Source: an uncultured Lachnospiraceae bacterium (GTDB lineage Bacteria; Bacillota; Clostridia; Lachnospirales; Lachnospiraceae). Taken from it: a stretch of 14,681 nt of DNA. How positions within the stretch are numbered: position 1 is the first letter of the stretch; each line of letters begins with the position of its first letter. The stretch spans positions 1 to 14,681 of the forward strand of contig CAJTOW010000098.1 of assembly GCA_910577655.1 (NCBI GenBank), written 5' to 3'. The notes below the pieces were generated by a model. It made no database searches. It saw nothing but the letters and a program-made list of their open reading frames with translations, and was not told where the DNA came from. Of this stretch, positions 1-6,541 are shown piece by piece. A program made the position numbers and the translations under genes.

Positions 1-77
1 CCGCAATCCGGGGAAAACTTTTTCCAGAGCGTACCCCTCGGAACAACCACCCCATGAACAGTAAGTGCGCCCCATAA

Positions 78-542
78 CACTTTAAAGAGGAAAAGACCGG
101 CAAGGTATACAGTGACAAAATGAGTCTGCGTGTGCTATACTTGGAAAAGATAAAGCAGGCGGATGAAGAAGAACGTCAGACAGAAGTATATCACTGGGCC
201 CGCCTAATATCTGCAAAAGAGTGGGAGGAGCTGATGGAGATGGGCATGCAGGACGAATATAAGCAGGAAGTGGTGAAGGAAATGGAGCGGATCAACGCGG
301 ACCGGGCACTGCGGTATCAGTATATCACCAGAGAGATCGAGCAGATGGACAAGAACAGTATGCAGGAGGACTGGCTGGAGCAGGGCATCCAGCAGGGCAT
401 CCAGATCGGAAAACAGCAGGAGCAGCAGAGGTTGTTTGAGCTTTTGGACCGTATGAGGGCAGCCGGGGAGGAGGAGCAGTTCTGGTTGCTGAAGGATAAT
501 CAGGAACAGCTGGAGAAAAAGTATAGAGAATATCAGCTATAA
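78..542 (+). pseudogene. 5'-truncated Rpn-type PD-(D/E)XK nuclease / 'transposase' remnant
   Basis: The reading frame is open from just after a stop at 75-77 to the TAA at 540-542, and family-like protein already precedes the first ATG (120): the translated run reads about HFKEEKTGKVYSDKMSLRV. Full-length members of the Rpn recombination-promoting nuclease family are roughly 250-350 residues, with the nuclease core in the N-terminal half. Only the C-terminal part is present here: a segment like the 'YTDKLSLHVIEL' stretch, then charged helices, then the typical Gln/Gly-rich tail (EQGIQQGIQIGKQQEQQ). There is no Shine-Dalgarno sequence before ATG 120, and I find no matching nuclease core in any frame of bases 1-77. 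I read this as a decayed mobile-gene fragment, not an expressed 140-residue protein. Family assignment is by recognition of the tail and is moderately sure. Confidence 0.65.
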
Positions 543-548
543 AGAAAA

Positions 549-577
549 TTGCCATTTAAATCAGAGTATGCTATAGT
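549..577 (+). promoter_or_regulatory. SigA-type promoter with extended -10 for the nucleotidyltransferase-xth unit
   Basis: A -35 box TTGCCA (549-554, 5 of 6 to consensus), a 17-bp spacer and a -10 box TATAGT (572-577, 5 of 6) preceded by TGC give an extended -10. The predicted start is near 584, about 58 bases before the gene at 642. No other promoter of similar quality is visible between the Rpn remnant and this gene. Confidence 0.65.
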
Positions 578-641
578 TTAACCAGGGAAAATTTTACACA
601 CAGTTCCCATATGAAAACGGAACAACAGCGAGGTACGGATC

Positions 642-1565
642 ATGAAGGAAACAGCATTAGTAATTATGGCTGCGGGGATCGGCAGCCGGTTTGGCGGCGG
701 CATCAAGCAGTTAGAACCCATGGGGCCGGGGGGAGAGATTATCATGGACTACTCCATCCACGATGCCCTGGAAGCCGGGTTCAACAAAATCGTATTTATT
801 ATAAGGAAGGATCTGGAAAAGGACTTCCGGGAGATCATTGGCCGGCGGATCGAGAAGATCGCCCCGGTGGAGTATGTATTCCAGGAGATTGAAAAGCTGC
901 CGGAGGGCTACTCCGTGCCGGAAGGCCGCAAGAAGCCCTGGGGTACCGGCCATGCGGTTCTGATGGTGAAAGACCTGGTGAAGGAGCCATTTCTGGTGAT
1001 CAATGCCGACGACTACTACGGCAAGGAAGGCTTTCGCAAGCTCCATGATTACATGGTGGGTGAGATGGACACAGAGTCCGGCGTTTATGATATCTGCATG
1101 GGCGGTTTCATTCTGGCCAACACCCTCAGCGAGCATGGCGCAGTGACCCGGGGAGTCTGCCAGATGAATGAGGACGGCACTTTGAAGAACGTGGAGGAGA
1201 CCTACGACATCCAGCTAAAAGACGGACGGGTACATGCTGCTGACGTGGACGGCAATCCGGTCACCGTCAGTCTGGATCAGCATGTGTCCATGAATATGTG
1301 GGGACTTCCTCCCAGGTTTCTGGAGGAGCTGGAGAAGGGCTTCCCGGATTTTCTGGATAACATCCGGGAAGGCGACCTGAAAGCCGAGTATCTGCTTCCC
1401 AGCATCATTGGCCGTCTGGTGAAGAGTGGACGCGCCCGCGTCCGTGTGCTGGAGACCAAAGACAAATGGTTCGGCGTCACCTATAAGGAAGACAAGGAAG
1501 CCGTAGTGGCGGCCTTCCGGAAACTGATTGCGGACGGCGTGTATAAGGAGTATCTCTATGATTAA
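642..1565 (+). CDS. NTP transferase domain protein (sugar-1-phosphate nucleotidyltransferase-like)
   Basis: This is a 307-residue cytoplasmic protein of the GT-A-fold nucleotidyltransferase superfamily. The N-terminus has the nucleotide-binding signature MAAGIGSRFGGGIKQ (about residues 9-23), and the metal/sugar-binding acidic motif INADDYYG lies at 120-127. The family transfers NMP from an NTP to a phosphorylated sugar or alcohol, releasing pyrophosphate. The substrate cannot be read from the sequence. There is no left-handed beta-helix acyltransferase domain, so it is not GlmU. The start at 642 is supported by a CGAGG Shine-Dalgarno about 8 bases upstream; the alternative frame-shifted ORF at 611 is a shadow. 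The gene follows a strong promoter and its last 8 bases overlap the exonuclease III gene, so the two are probably co-translated. The functional link between them is not obvious. Confidence 0.85.
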   Translation: MKETALVIMAAGIGSRFGGGIKQLEPMGPGGEIIMDYSIHDALEAGFNKIVFIIRKDLEKDFREIIGRRIEKIAPVEYVFQEIEKLPEGYSVPEGRKKPWGTGHAVLMVKDLVKEPFLVINADDYYGKEGFRKLHDYMVGEMDTESGVYDICMGGFILANTLSEHGAVTRGVCQMNEDGTLKNVEETYDIQLKDGRVHAADVDGNPVTVSLDQHVSMNMWGLPPRFLEELEKGFPDFLDNIREGDLKAEYLLPSIIGRLVKSGRARVRVLETKDKWFGVTYKEDKEAVVAAFRKLIADGVYKEYLYD

Positions 1566-2343
1566 GATGATATCCTGGAATGTCAACGGACTACGGGCCG
1601 TGGTGGGCAAAGGGTTCATGGACATTTTCAAGGAACTGGACGCAGATATCTTCTGCATTCAGGAAACCAAGCTGCAGGAGGGACAGATCGACCTGGATCT
1701 GTCCGGTTACCACCAGTACTGGAATTATGCCAGGAAAAAAGGCTATTCTGGTACCGCTCTGTTCACCCGCCAGGAACCCTTGTCTGTGACCTACGGCATA
1801 GGAGTGGAGGAGCATGACCAGGAGGGGCGCGTCATTACAGCGGAATACCCAGACTACTATGTGGTTACCTGCTATACCCCCAACTCCCAGAATGAGCTGG
1901 CCAGACTGGACTACCGCATGATATGGGAGGATGCGTGGCGCATCTATCTGAAAGATCTGGAAAAGAAGAAGCCAGTGGTCTTCTGCGGTGATCTCAATGT
2001 GGCCCACAAGGAGATTGACCTGAAAAATCCCAAGACCAACCGGAGAAATGCCGGCTTCACCGACGAAGAACGCAGCAAGTTCACGGAGCTTCTGGACACC
2101 GGATTTGTGGATACCTTCCGGTACTTTTATCCTGACCAGGAGGGGATCTATTCCTGGTGGTCCTACCGTTTCCGCGCCCGTGAGAAGAATGCGGGGTGGC
2201 GGATCGACTATTTCTGCGTGTCCGAAGTATTGAAGGACCGGCTGGAAAGCGCCAGGATCCACACAGAGATCATGGGCTCTGATCACTGTCCGGTGGAGCT
2301 GGTTATCCATGCGTCCGGAGAGGGACGCGCCACCGATAAATAA
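1558..2343 (+). CDS. xth: Exodeoxyribonuclease III / AP endonuclease (ExoA, XthA family)
   Basis: The 261-residue product is the usual family length. It is a Mg-dependent AP endonuclease and 3'-5' exonuclease of base excision repair in the endonuclease/exonuclease/phosphatase fold. Visible motifs: SWNVNGLRA (residues 6-14), QETK with the metal ligand E36, GDLN (144-147, catalytic D145 and N147), RIDYF near the C-terminus, and GSDHCPV (240-246) with the catalytic Asp-His pair D242/H243. I choose ATG 1558, not the longer frame from 1528, because AAGGAG at 1545-1550 sits 7 bases before it and the protein then starts directly at the first beta strand (MIKMISWNVNG). It overlaps the preceding gene by 8 bases, suggesting translational coupling. 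No terminator follows; a structured intergenic element begins 8 bases after the stop. Confidence 0.95.
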   Translation: MIKMISWNVNGLRAVVGKGFMDIFKELDADIFCIQETKLQEGQIDLDLSGYHQYWNYARKKGYSGTALFTRQEPLSVTYGIGVEEHDQEGRVITAEYPDYYVVTCYTPNSQNELARLDYRMIWEDAWRIYLKDLEKKKPVVFCGDLNVAHKEIDLKNPKTNRRNAGFTDEERSKFTELLDTGFVDTFRYFYPDQEGIYSWWSYRFRAREKNAGWRIDYFCVSEVLKDRLESARIHTEIMGSDHCPVELVIHASGEGRATDK

Positions 2344-2351
2344 AAGAAGGT

Positions 2352-2470
2352 TTACTGTGAGCCACCGGCGGATGCACACAAAATGCGGGAAGTGGGCATT
2401 TTGGCGCTGGTACGGACCGCACAGCGTAGTGCACAGTCCTGCTTCGAGGCATTTCAGACTTTCACAGTAA
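2352..2470. repeat. Structured intergenic element bounded by a 9-bp inverted repeat
   Basis: The ends TTACTGTGA (2352-2360) and TCACAGTAA (2462-2470) are perfectly complementary. Inside lie an 8-bp perfect hairpin (2379-2386 with 2396-2403, 9-nt loop), a second hairpin (GCAC 2419-2422 with GTGC 2429-2432, reinforced by GGAC 2414-2417 with GTCC 2436-2439) and a small UUCG-like hairpin (2440-2451). This gives a multi-branched fold closed by a terminal stem. There is no convincing ORF inside. It could be a structured RNA, a miniature palindromic mobile element, or a leader for the downstream GH13 gene. I do not recognise it as a named riboswitch. Confidence 0.5.
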
Positions 2471-2557
2471 CAGGGCTGGAAACATGCAGCATGTAATATG
2501 TACGCCAAAGATGATGAGATTTTTGCGGGTACATACAGGAGAAAGGCAGGAACGAGG

Positions 2558-4831
2558 ATGTGGCAGTATAAGACAGACAGCAGTTGCAGAAGCGCTTTTC
2601 CGATCGGGCTGACACATACAGAGAACGGGATCCATATCTCTGTGGTAGCCGCCGCGAAGACATGCGAGTTACTTCTGTTCCCGTCCCGGAATGGGAACAG
2701 GAATCCGGACTGCAAAATACCAGCAGGAAATACAGAACCTAAGAAATCAAAAGAAAAGAAAAACACAGACGCCGCCGGGAATACCTCCCAGCCGGAGGCA
2801 ACCGGTGCGGCGGTTTGGGAGCCCTTATCTCAGGCAGAAGGTGAAAGGCATCTGGCTGCACAGCTGGCTGATGCTGTCCGCATCCCTTTCACGGAGTCCG
2901 GCAGAACCGGGAATGTCTGGGAGATGGATCTGGAAGTGGACGACCTGGACAACTATACCTATGCTTTTGCCGCAGACGGCAGGATTTTCGCTGATCCATA
3001 CGGGAGGCAGTTTTCCGGGAGGGAGATCTGGGGCGATCCCGCCCAGTCCCACACCGTGATGAAATGCTCCTTTAAGAAGGATGAGCTCTTTGACTGGCAG
3101 GGAGACCAGCCCTTAAGGATTCCCTACGAGGACAGCATCATTTACCGCCTTCATGTACGCGGATTTACCAGACATACATCCGCCAAAGTCCCTGGACACG
3201 GGACTTTTGAGGGAATCATAGCCATGATTCCTTATCTGAAGGAGCTGGGTATCACCACCCTGGAGCTGATGCCTGTATCAGAGTTCCAGGAAGTAATGGT
3301 GGCAGAGCACCCGGCAGACCTGCCATACAGCCAAAAGAAGGCTTTGGGCAGCCAGAAGGGCATAGGCCAGAGCTGCGGGGAGCCTACCGGACGCCTCAAC
3401 TACTGGGGCTACACCACGTCCCTTCTGATGGCCCCCAAGGCTTCCTACGCAGGTTCGGGAAAGGATCCGCAGGTGGAATTCAAGAAGCTGGTCCGTGCTC
3501 TTCACCAGGCAGGGATCGAACTTGTGGCAGAGCTTTATTTTGATGGGAAAGAGAGCTGGAATTACGTGCTGGATGCTGTCCGTTTCTGGGTGCAGGAATA
3601 CCATGTGGATGGCATCCACCTGACCGGCTACGCGGTCCCTGTCCGTCTACTGGCTCAGGATCCCTATCTGACCCATACCAAGCTGTGGGCCAGCTACTGG
3701 GAGGAAGACCAGCTGCGGGAAGAAGTACAGCTACGCAATCTGGACATATCCCAGCCAGCCGCAGATACTCAGCTTCCTGGCAGTACACAGCCCCCGTCAG
3801 CCGCAGATACTCAGCTCCCCGGCAGTGGTCAGGCCCACAGCCAGGGCGGCAGTATCCCCCGCCCGAAGCTTACCCGCCGTCTGGCCGAATACAACGACGG
3901 CTTCCTCATAGACATGCGCCGTGCTCTCAAAGGTGACGAGGGGCAGATGCGCCCCCTGGTAGACCGTTTCTGCCGCAACCCGGAAGGCTGCGGTGTGATC
4001 AACTATCTGGCCACTACCAACGGCTTCACTCTGGCTGACCTTGTGGCCTACGACGAGAAACATAACGAAGCAAACGGTGAGAACAACCGGGACGGAAACG
4101 AGAACAACTATTCATGGAACTGCGGCATCGAAGGCCCCACCCGCAAAAAGAAGATCCTGGATCTGCGCAAAAAGCAGGTACGTAATGCTCTGCTACTTTT
4201 GTTCCTGAGCCAGGGAACCCCGCTTCTTATGGCCGGGGACGAATTCGGCAATTCCCAGGAGGGCAACAACAACGCCTATTGTCAGGACAATGACATCTCC
4301 TGGCTGAACTGGAAGCAGACCAGGGCAGGCCAGCAGCTGACAGAATTTGTCAAATACGTCATTTCCTTCCGCAAGGCCCATCCGGTTTTCCACAAAGCCC
4401 ATGCCCCCCGGCTCATGGACTATCTGTCCTGCGGCCATCCGGACGTGTCCTATCACGGTCTTAACACCTGGTACCCCGAATTCGAGGATTTCCGCCGCCA
4501 GATCGGCATCATGTACTGCGGCTCCTATGGCAGGCGTGCAGACGGCACTCCCGATGACTACTTTTACGTAGCCTGCAACTTCCACTGGGAGCCCCATGAA
4601 TTTGCCCTGCCAAACCTTCCCAAAGGTATGTTCTGGCACACTGCCTTTGACACCAGCAGTCAGGGAACCAATGGCTACTACCCTGCCGGCAGTGAACCGA
4701 AACTGGAAAACCAGAAGCGCTACATGGTTCCATCCCGTACAGTGATGGTTCTTATTGGAAAGAAAGAGAATGTTTCAGAATGGGAACCAGCAGGTAACAG
4801 TATGGACAGGTCTGCACACCCGCTGCACTGA
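2558..4831 (+). CDS. GlgX/pullulanase-like GH13 protein, predicted catalytically inactive
   Basis: The 757-residue protein resembles the glycogen-debranching GH13 group: an N-terminal CBM48-like domain (start about FPIGLTHTENGIHISVV), a beta/alpha-barrel and a C-terminal beta domain. The family tail of region IV is excellent (GFTLADLVAYDEKHNEANG, then ENNRDG and NYSWNCGIEGPT; later AGDEFG). The catalytic positions are lost by my alignment: region I D/N/H become E325/D329/G330; the region II nucleophile Asp becomes T356 and its Arg becomes H354 (HVDGIHLTG); the acid/base Glu in the usual AEPWD becomes S379 (WASYWE); region IV His-Asp become T487-N488. The frame is intact over 2.2 kb, so this looks like a maintained pseudoenzyme, perhaps a glucan-binding or regulatory protein, not decay. 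A Pro/Ser/Gln-rich insert sits at about residues 398-434. I choose ATG 2558 because AGGCAGG lies 7 bases upstream and the domain starts soon after; ATG 2498 has no Shine-Dalgarno. No signal peptide, so probably cytoplasmic. Confidence 0.85.
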   Translation: MWQYKTDSSCRSAFPIGLTHTENGIHISVVAAAKTCELLLFPSRNGNRNPDCKIPAGNTEPKKSKEKKNTDAAGNTSQPEATGAAVWEPLSQAEGERHLAAQLADAVRIPFTESGRTGNVWEMDLEVDDLDNYTYAFAADGRIFADPYGRQFSGREIWGDPAQSHTVMKCSFKKDELFDWQGDQPLRIPYEDSIIYRLHVRGFTRHTSAKVPGHGTFEGIIAMIPYLKELGITTLELMPVSEFQEVMVAEHPADLPYSQKKALGSQKGIGQSCGEPTGRLNYWGYTTSLLMAPKASYAGSGKDPQVEFKKLVRALHQAGIELVAELYFDGKESWNYVLDAVRFWVQEYHVDGIHLTGYAVPVRLLAQDPYLTHTKLWASYWEEDQLREEVQLRNLDISQPAADTQLPGSTQPPSAADTQLPGSGQAHSQGGSIPRPKLTRRLAEYNDGFLIDMRRALKGDEGQMRPLVDRFCRNPEGCGVINYLATTNGFTLADLVAYDEKHNEANGENNRDGNENNYSWNCGIEGPTRKKKILDLRKKQVRNALLLLFLSQGTPLLMAGDEFGNSQEGNNNAYCQDNDISWLNWKQTRAGQQLTEFVKYVISFRKAHPVFHKAHAPRLMDYLSCGHPDVSYHGLNTWYPEFEDFRRQIGIMYCGSYGRRADGTPDDYFYVACNFHWEPHEFALPNLPKGMFWHTAFDTSSQGTNGYYPAGSEPKLENQKRYMVPSRTVMVLIGKKENVSEWEPAGNSMDRSAHPLH
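3756..3826 (+). repeat. 42-bp-period duplication coding for a repeated AADTQLPGS linker
   Basis: A 29-base unit at 3756-3784 recurs at 3798-3826 with 27 of 29 identical bases. The period is 42 bases (14 codons), so the frame is kept. It encodes two copies of AADTQLPGS in the low-complexity insert of the GH13 pseudoenzyme, between the barrel segment ending near WASYWE and the segment starting LAEYNDGF. Confidence 0.8.
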
Positions 4832-4855
4832 CTCTGCAAAAACGTAGCGGCCGCG

Positions 4856-4930
4856 GGCATATGGTCATCGCGAAGAGATTCTAAATGGCCATATGCCGTG
4901 ACAGTTCAAGGAGTATCTGAACTGTTACAC
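4856..4930. repeat. Two consecutive intergenic hairpins (possible dispersed palindromic element)
   Basis: The first hairpin pairs GGCATATGGTCAT (4856-4868) with ATGGCCATATGCC (4885-4897), 13 bp with one wobble and a 16-nt loop. The second pairs ACAGTTCA (4901-4908) with TGAACTGT (4918-4925), 9-nt loop, extendable through GTG/CAC after a small bulge. Neither is followed by a T-run, so they are poor intrinsic terminators for the GH13 gene that ends at 4831. No ORF is supported in 4832-5109. Confidence 0.55.
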
Positions 4931-4970
4931 CGGCAGAATCAAAGAAATCGCCAGGAACCCTTAAAAAACC

Positions 4971-4999
4971 TTGACAAAGCGCCCCAAAACATATATAAA
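4971..4999 (+). promoter_or_regulatory. Strong SigA-type promoter of the hup gene
   Basis: A perfect -35 TTGACA (4971-4976), a 17-bp spacer and TATAAA (4994-4999, 5 of 6) make the best promoter in the window. Transcription should start near 5006, leaving a leader of about 100 bases before the hup start at 5110. This fits high HU expression and probably also drives rqcP. Confidence 0.8.
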
Positions 5000-5041
5000 T
5001 GGTAGAGTACTGTATTGTTGCTTTATAAATGGCGGAGGACT
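4994..5041 (+). repeat. Imperfect direct repeat overlapping the hup -10 and leader
   Basis: An 18-base block beginning TATAAATGG at 4994-5011 recurs at 5024-5041 with 15 of 18 identical bases, 30 bases apart. The first copy contains the -10 box; the second lies in the early leader. It could be an operator or a chance duplication. Confidence 0.4.
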
Positions 5042-5109
5042 CTCCTTGCTGTCATTTACCATATAGCACCAATACGTTGTTGCAATGACTATTTTAGGAG
5101 GAAATGACG

Positions 5110-5385
5110 ATGAACAAGACAGAATTAGTCTCAGCCGTAGCTGAGCAGGCCGGTCTGACCAAAAAGGATGCAGAAGCCGCAGTGAAAGCGTTCACTGATG
5201 TTGTTTGTGAAGAATTGAAGAAAGGTGAGAAAGTCCAGCTGGTTGGCTTTGGTACCTTCGAGGTATCCGAGAGAGCTGCAAGGGAAGGCAGGAATCCGAA
5301 GACTGGTGAGACCATGCCCATCGCTGCATGCAAGACTCCCAAGTTCAAAGCCGGCAAAGCCCTGAAGGACCTTGTAAACGAATAA
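5110..5385 (+). CDS. hup: HU family DNA-binding protein
   Basis: The 91-residue protein is the standard HU length: a homodimeric nucleoid protein that bends DNA without sequence specificity. It begins MNKTELVSAVAEQAGL (helical dimerisation part), continues with the core GFGTFEVSERAAREGRNPKTGE leading into the beta arm (shown here in part: GFGTFEV, RNPKTGE), and ends with the C-terminal helix KAGKALKDLVN. ATG 5110 is preferred over ATG 5104 because AGGAGG (5096-5101) is 8 bases before 5110 but only 2 before 5104. It follows the strongest promoter in the window. rqcP starts 3 bases after its stop, so the two share a transcript. Confidence 0.96.
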   Translation: MNKTELVSAVAEQAGLTKKDAEAAVKAFTDVVCEELKKGEKVQLVGFGTFEVSERAAREGRNPKTGETMPIAACKTPKFKAGKALKDLVNE

Positions 5386-5388
5386 TCT

Positions 5389-5628
5389 ATGAGACTGGAT
5401 AAATATCTGAAGGTATCCCGGCTGATCAAGCGCCGGACCGTGGCCAATGAGGCCTGCGACGCCGGACGCGTACTGGTCAATGACAAGCCCGCCAAGGCAT
5501 CGGTCAATGTCAAGACCGGAGATATCATAGAGATCCAGTTCGGCACCAGTTCCGTCAAAGTGGAGGTGCTGGACGTGCAGGAGACCGTCCGCAAGGACGA
5601 AGCAAAAGAATTGTACAGATATCTGTAG
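5389..5628 (+). CDS. rqcP: S4-domain RNA-binding protein RqcP (YabO/Hsp15-like)
   Basis: The 79-residue protein starts with the S4 signature MRLDKYLKVSRLIKRRTVAN and continues through GRVLVNDKPAKAS, a typical S4 fold, ending with a short beta segment (IEIQFGTSSVKVEVLDV). In Bacillus the yabO product RqcP works with RqcH on stalled 50S subunits during C-terminal alanine tailing, part of ribosome-associated quality control. Position between hup and yabP matches the Firmicutes order, which supports RqcP over other S4 proteins such as YlmH. Only 3 bases separate it from hup and no clear Shine-Dalgarno is seen, so translation is probably coupled to hup. Confidence 0.9.
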   Translation: MRLDKYLKVSRLIKRRTVANEACDAGRVLVNDKPAKASVNVKTGDIIEIQFGTSSVKVEVLDVQETVRKDEAKELYRYL

Positions 5629-5711
5629 AATGGTGGTAACAGTCCCGGCATACCCATATTCCCGGAAGCCGCTTCCGGCACCGGCAGATCAGCCCGGATT
5701 GTTATGAAAAG

Positions 5712-5740
5712 GTATAAAAGAGAAAATCTCCCCATATATT
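5712..5740 (+). promoter_or_regulatory. Candidate sigma-E-like promoter for yabPQ
   Basis: GGTATAAA (5711-5718) and CATATATT (5733-5740) are separated by 14 bases. They match the sigma-E pattern GKMATATT-N14-CATACAMT at about 5 of 8 and 6 of 8 positions. In Bacillus yabP/yabQ are mother-cell sporulation genes. The predicted start near 5747 falls inside the loop of the hairpin described next. The match is imperfect and the call is tentative. Confidence 0.35.
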
Positions 5741-5773
5741 GGACTATGTGTTCCGATAGCGGGGAGGTTTTTT
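5721..5773 (+). promoter_or_regulatory. Two-tier hairpin sequestering the yabP Shine-Dalgarno
   Basis: AAAATCTCCCC (5723-5733) pairs with GGGGAGGTTTT (5761-5771), 11 bp with one wobble and extendable by two pairs to 5721/5773. An inner 7-bp stem pairs TATTGGA (5737-5743) with TCCGATA (5752-5758), one wobble, 8-nt loop. The 3' arm contains the whole yabP ribosome binding site GGGGAGG (5761-5767) and is followed by a T-run (5768-5773), so in RNA it can act as a terminator or a translation block. Confidence 0.65.
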
Positions 5774-5775
5774 GC

Positions 5776-6060
5776 ATGGATGAGAAGATCGGGAATCGCC
5801 CACACGGCTGCCAGATGCAGAACCGTTCCGTGGCGAATCTGACCGGGGTGCGGGAGGTGGTATCCTTTGACGAGAACCAGATCGTCATGGATACGGACAT
5901 GGGCCTTCTGACCATGAAAGGGAAGGACCTGCATGTCAGCCGCCTGACCGTGGAGAAAGGCGAGGTGGACATCCGCGGCTCTATCGACAGTCTGGCCTAC
6001 TCTTCCAACGAGGCGTACCGCAAGGAAGGGCAGTCCTTGTTTGCGAGACTGTTTAAATAG
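5776..6060 (+). CDS. yabP: Sporulation protein YabP
   Basis: The 94-residue protein matches the YabP family in length and pattern: NLTGVREVVSFDENQIVMDT, then MGLLTMKGKDLHVSRLTVEKGEVD, then a C-terminal SLFARLFK. The family is needed for spore morphogenesis and acts with the membrane protein YabQ; biochemical activity is unknown. ATG 5776 is chosen over ATG 5704 because GGGGAGG (5761-5767) is 8 bases upstream and the family N-terminus fits; residues from the longer frame do not. yabQ follows 13 bases later. The intergenic stretch 5629-5775 also has a small hairpin (CCGGAAG 5662-5668 with CTTCCGG 5672-5678). Confidence 0.93.
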   Translation: MDEKIGNRPHGCQMQNRSVANLTGVREVVSFDENQIVMDTDMGLLTMKGKDLHVSRLTVEKGEVDIRGSIDSLAYSSNEAYRKEGQSLFARLFK

Positions 6061-6073
6061 GCGGTGGTAAGGT

Positions 6074-6412
6074 ATGAGTCCCAATATACAGATCGAGGCA
6101 CGTCTTCTGATGCTCAGTATGGCGGCAGGAGCGGGGCTTATGGCGTTATACGATGTGCTGCGTCTGCTGCGTCTGCTGGTGCGCCACAGCGGGCTGGTGA
6201 TGGGGCTGGAGGACCTGGCTTACTGGAGCTTTGCAGGCTTTGCCATCTTCGGTCTGCTCTATCAGGAAAATGACGGCGCACTGAGGTTCTACGTGATCGG
6301 CACGGTCCTGCTGACCATGGTGTGCTATGACCGCCTGTTCAGTGCAATTTTATTTAGGGTATTGAAAAAGCTGGCCGGATGCTTTAGAATAAAAGGACAC
6401 AGTAAAAAATGA
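6074..6412 (+). CDS. yabQ: Spore cortex biosynthesis membrane protein YabQ
   Basis: The 112-residue protein has about three hydrophobic segments (roughly residues 10-27, 43-62 and 72-90) and a basic C-terminal tail ending KGHSKK. Length, hydropathy, the segment GLMALYDVLRLLRLL and the place between yabP and divIC all fit YabQ, an outer-forespore-membrane protein required for cortex formation in Bacillus. GGTGG (6064-6068) and AAGG precede the ATG closely, a weak but usable binding site. It is probably co-transcribed with yabP. Confidence 0.88.
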   Translation: MSPNIQIEARLLMLSMAAGAGLMALYDVLRLLRLLVRHSGLVMGLEDLAYWSFAGFAIFGLLYQENDGALRFYVIGTVLLTMVCYDRLFSAILFRVLKKLAGCFRIKGHSKK

Positions 6413-6541
6413 TGCCGCCTGCGGCCGTACCTGCGGGAACTGCCGCAGCTGCAAAAGGATCATCCTGTCCCCGTGTGAGGCGCAGCCACCGGCGCCGGAT
6501 ATGGGACTGTGCGGCAGGATCAAAAAGAAGTTGGTGAATGG

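Noticed and set aside
1591..2766. 391-residue minus-strand frame across xth and the gap
   Set aside because: It is opposite the well-supported exonuclease III gene and the hairpin element, and its sequence resembles no protein I know.
5094..5972. 292-residue minus-strand frame over hup-rqcP-yabP
   Set aside because: Three conserved genes with ribosome binding sites occupy the opposite strand; the Ser-rich translation is typical of a shadow frame.
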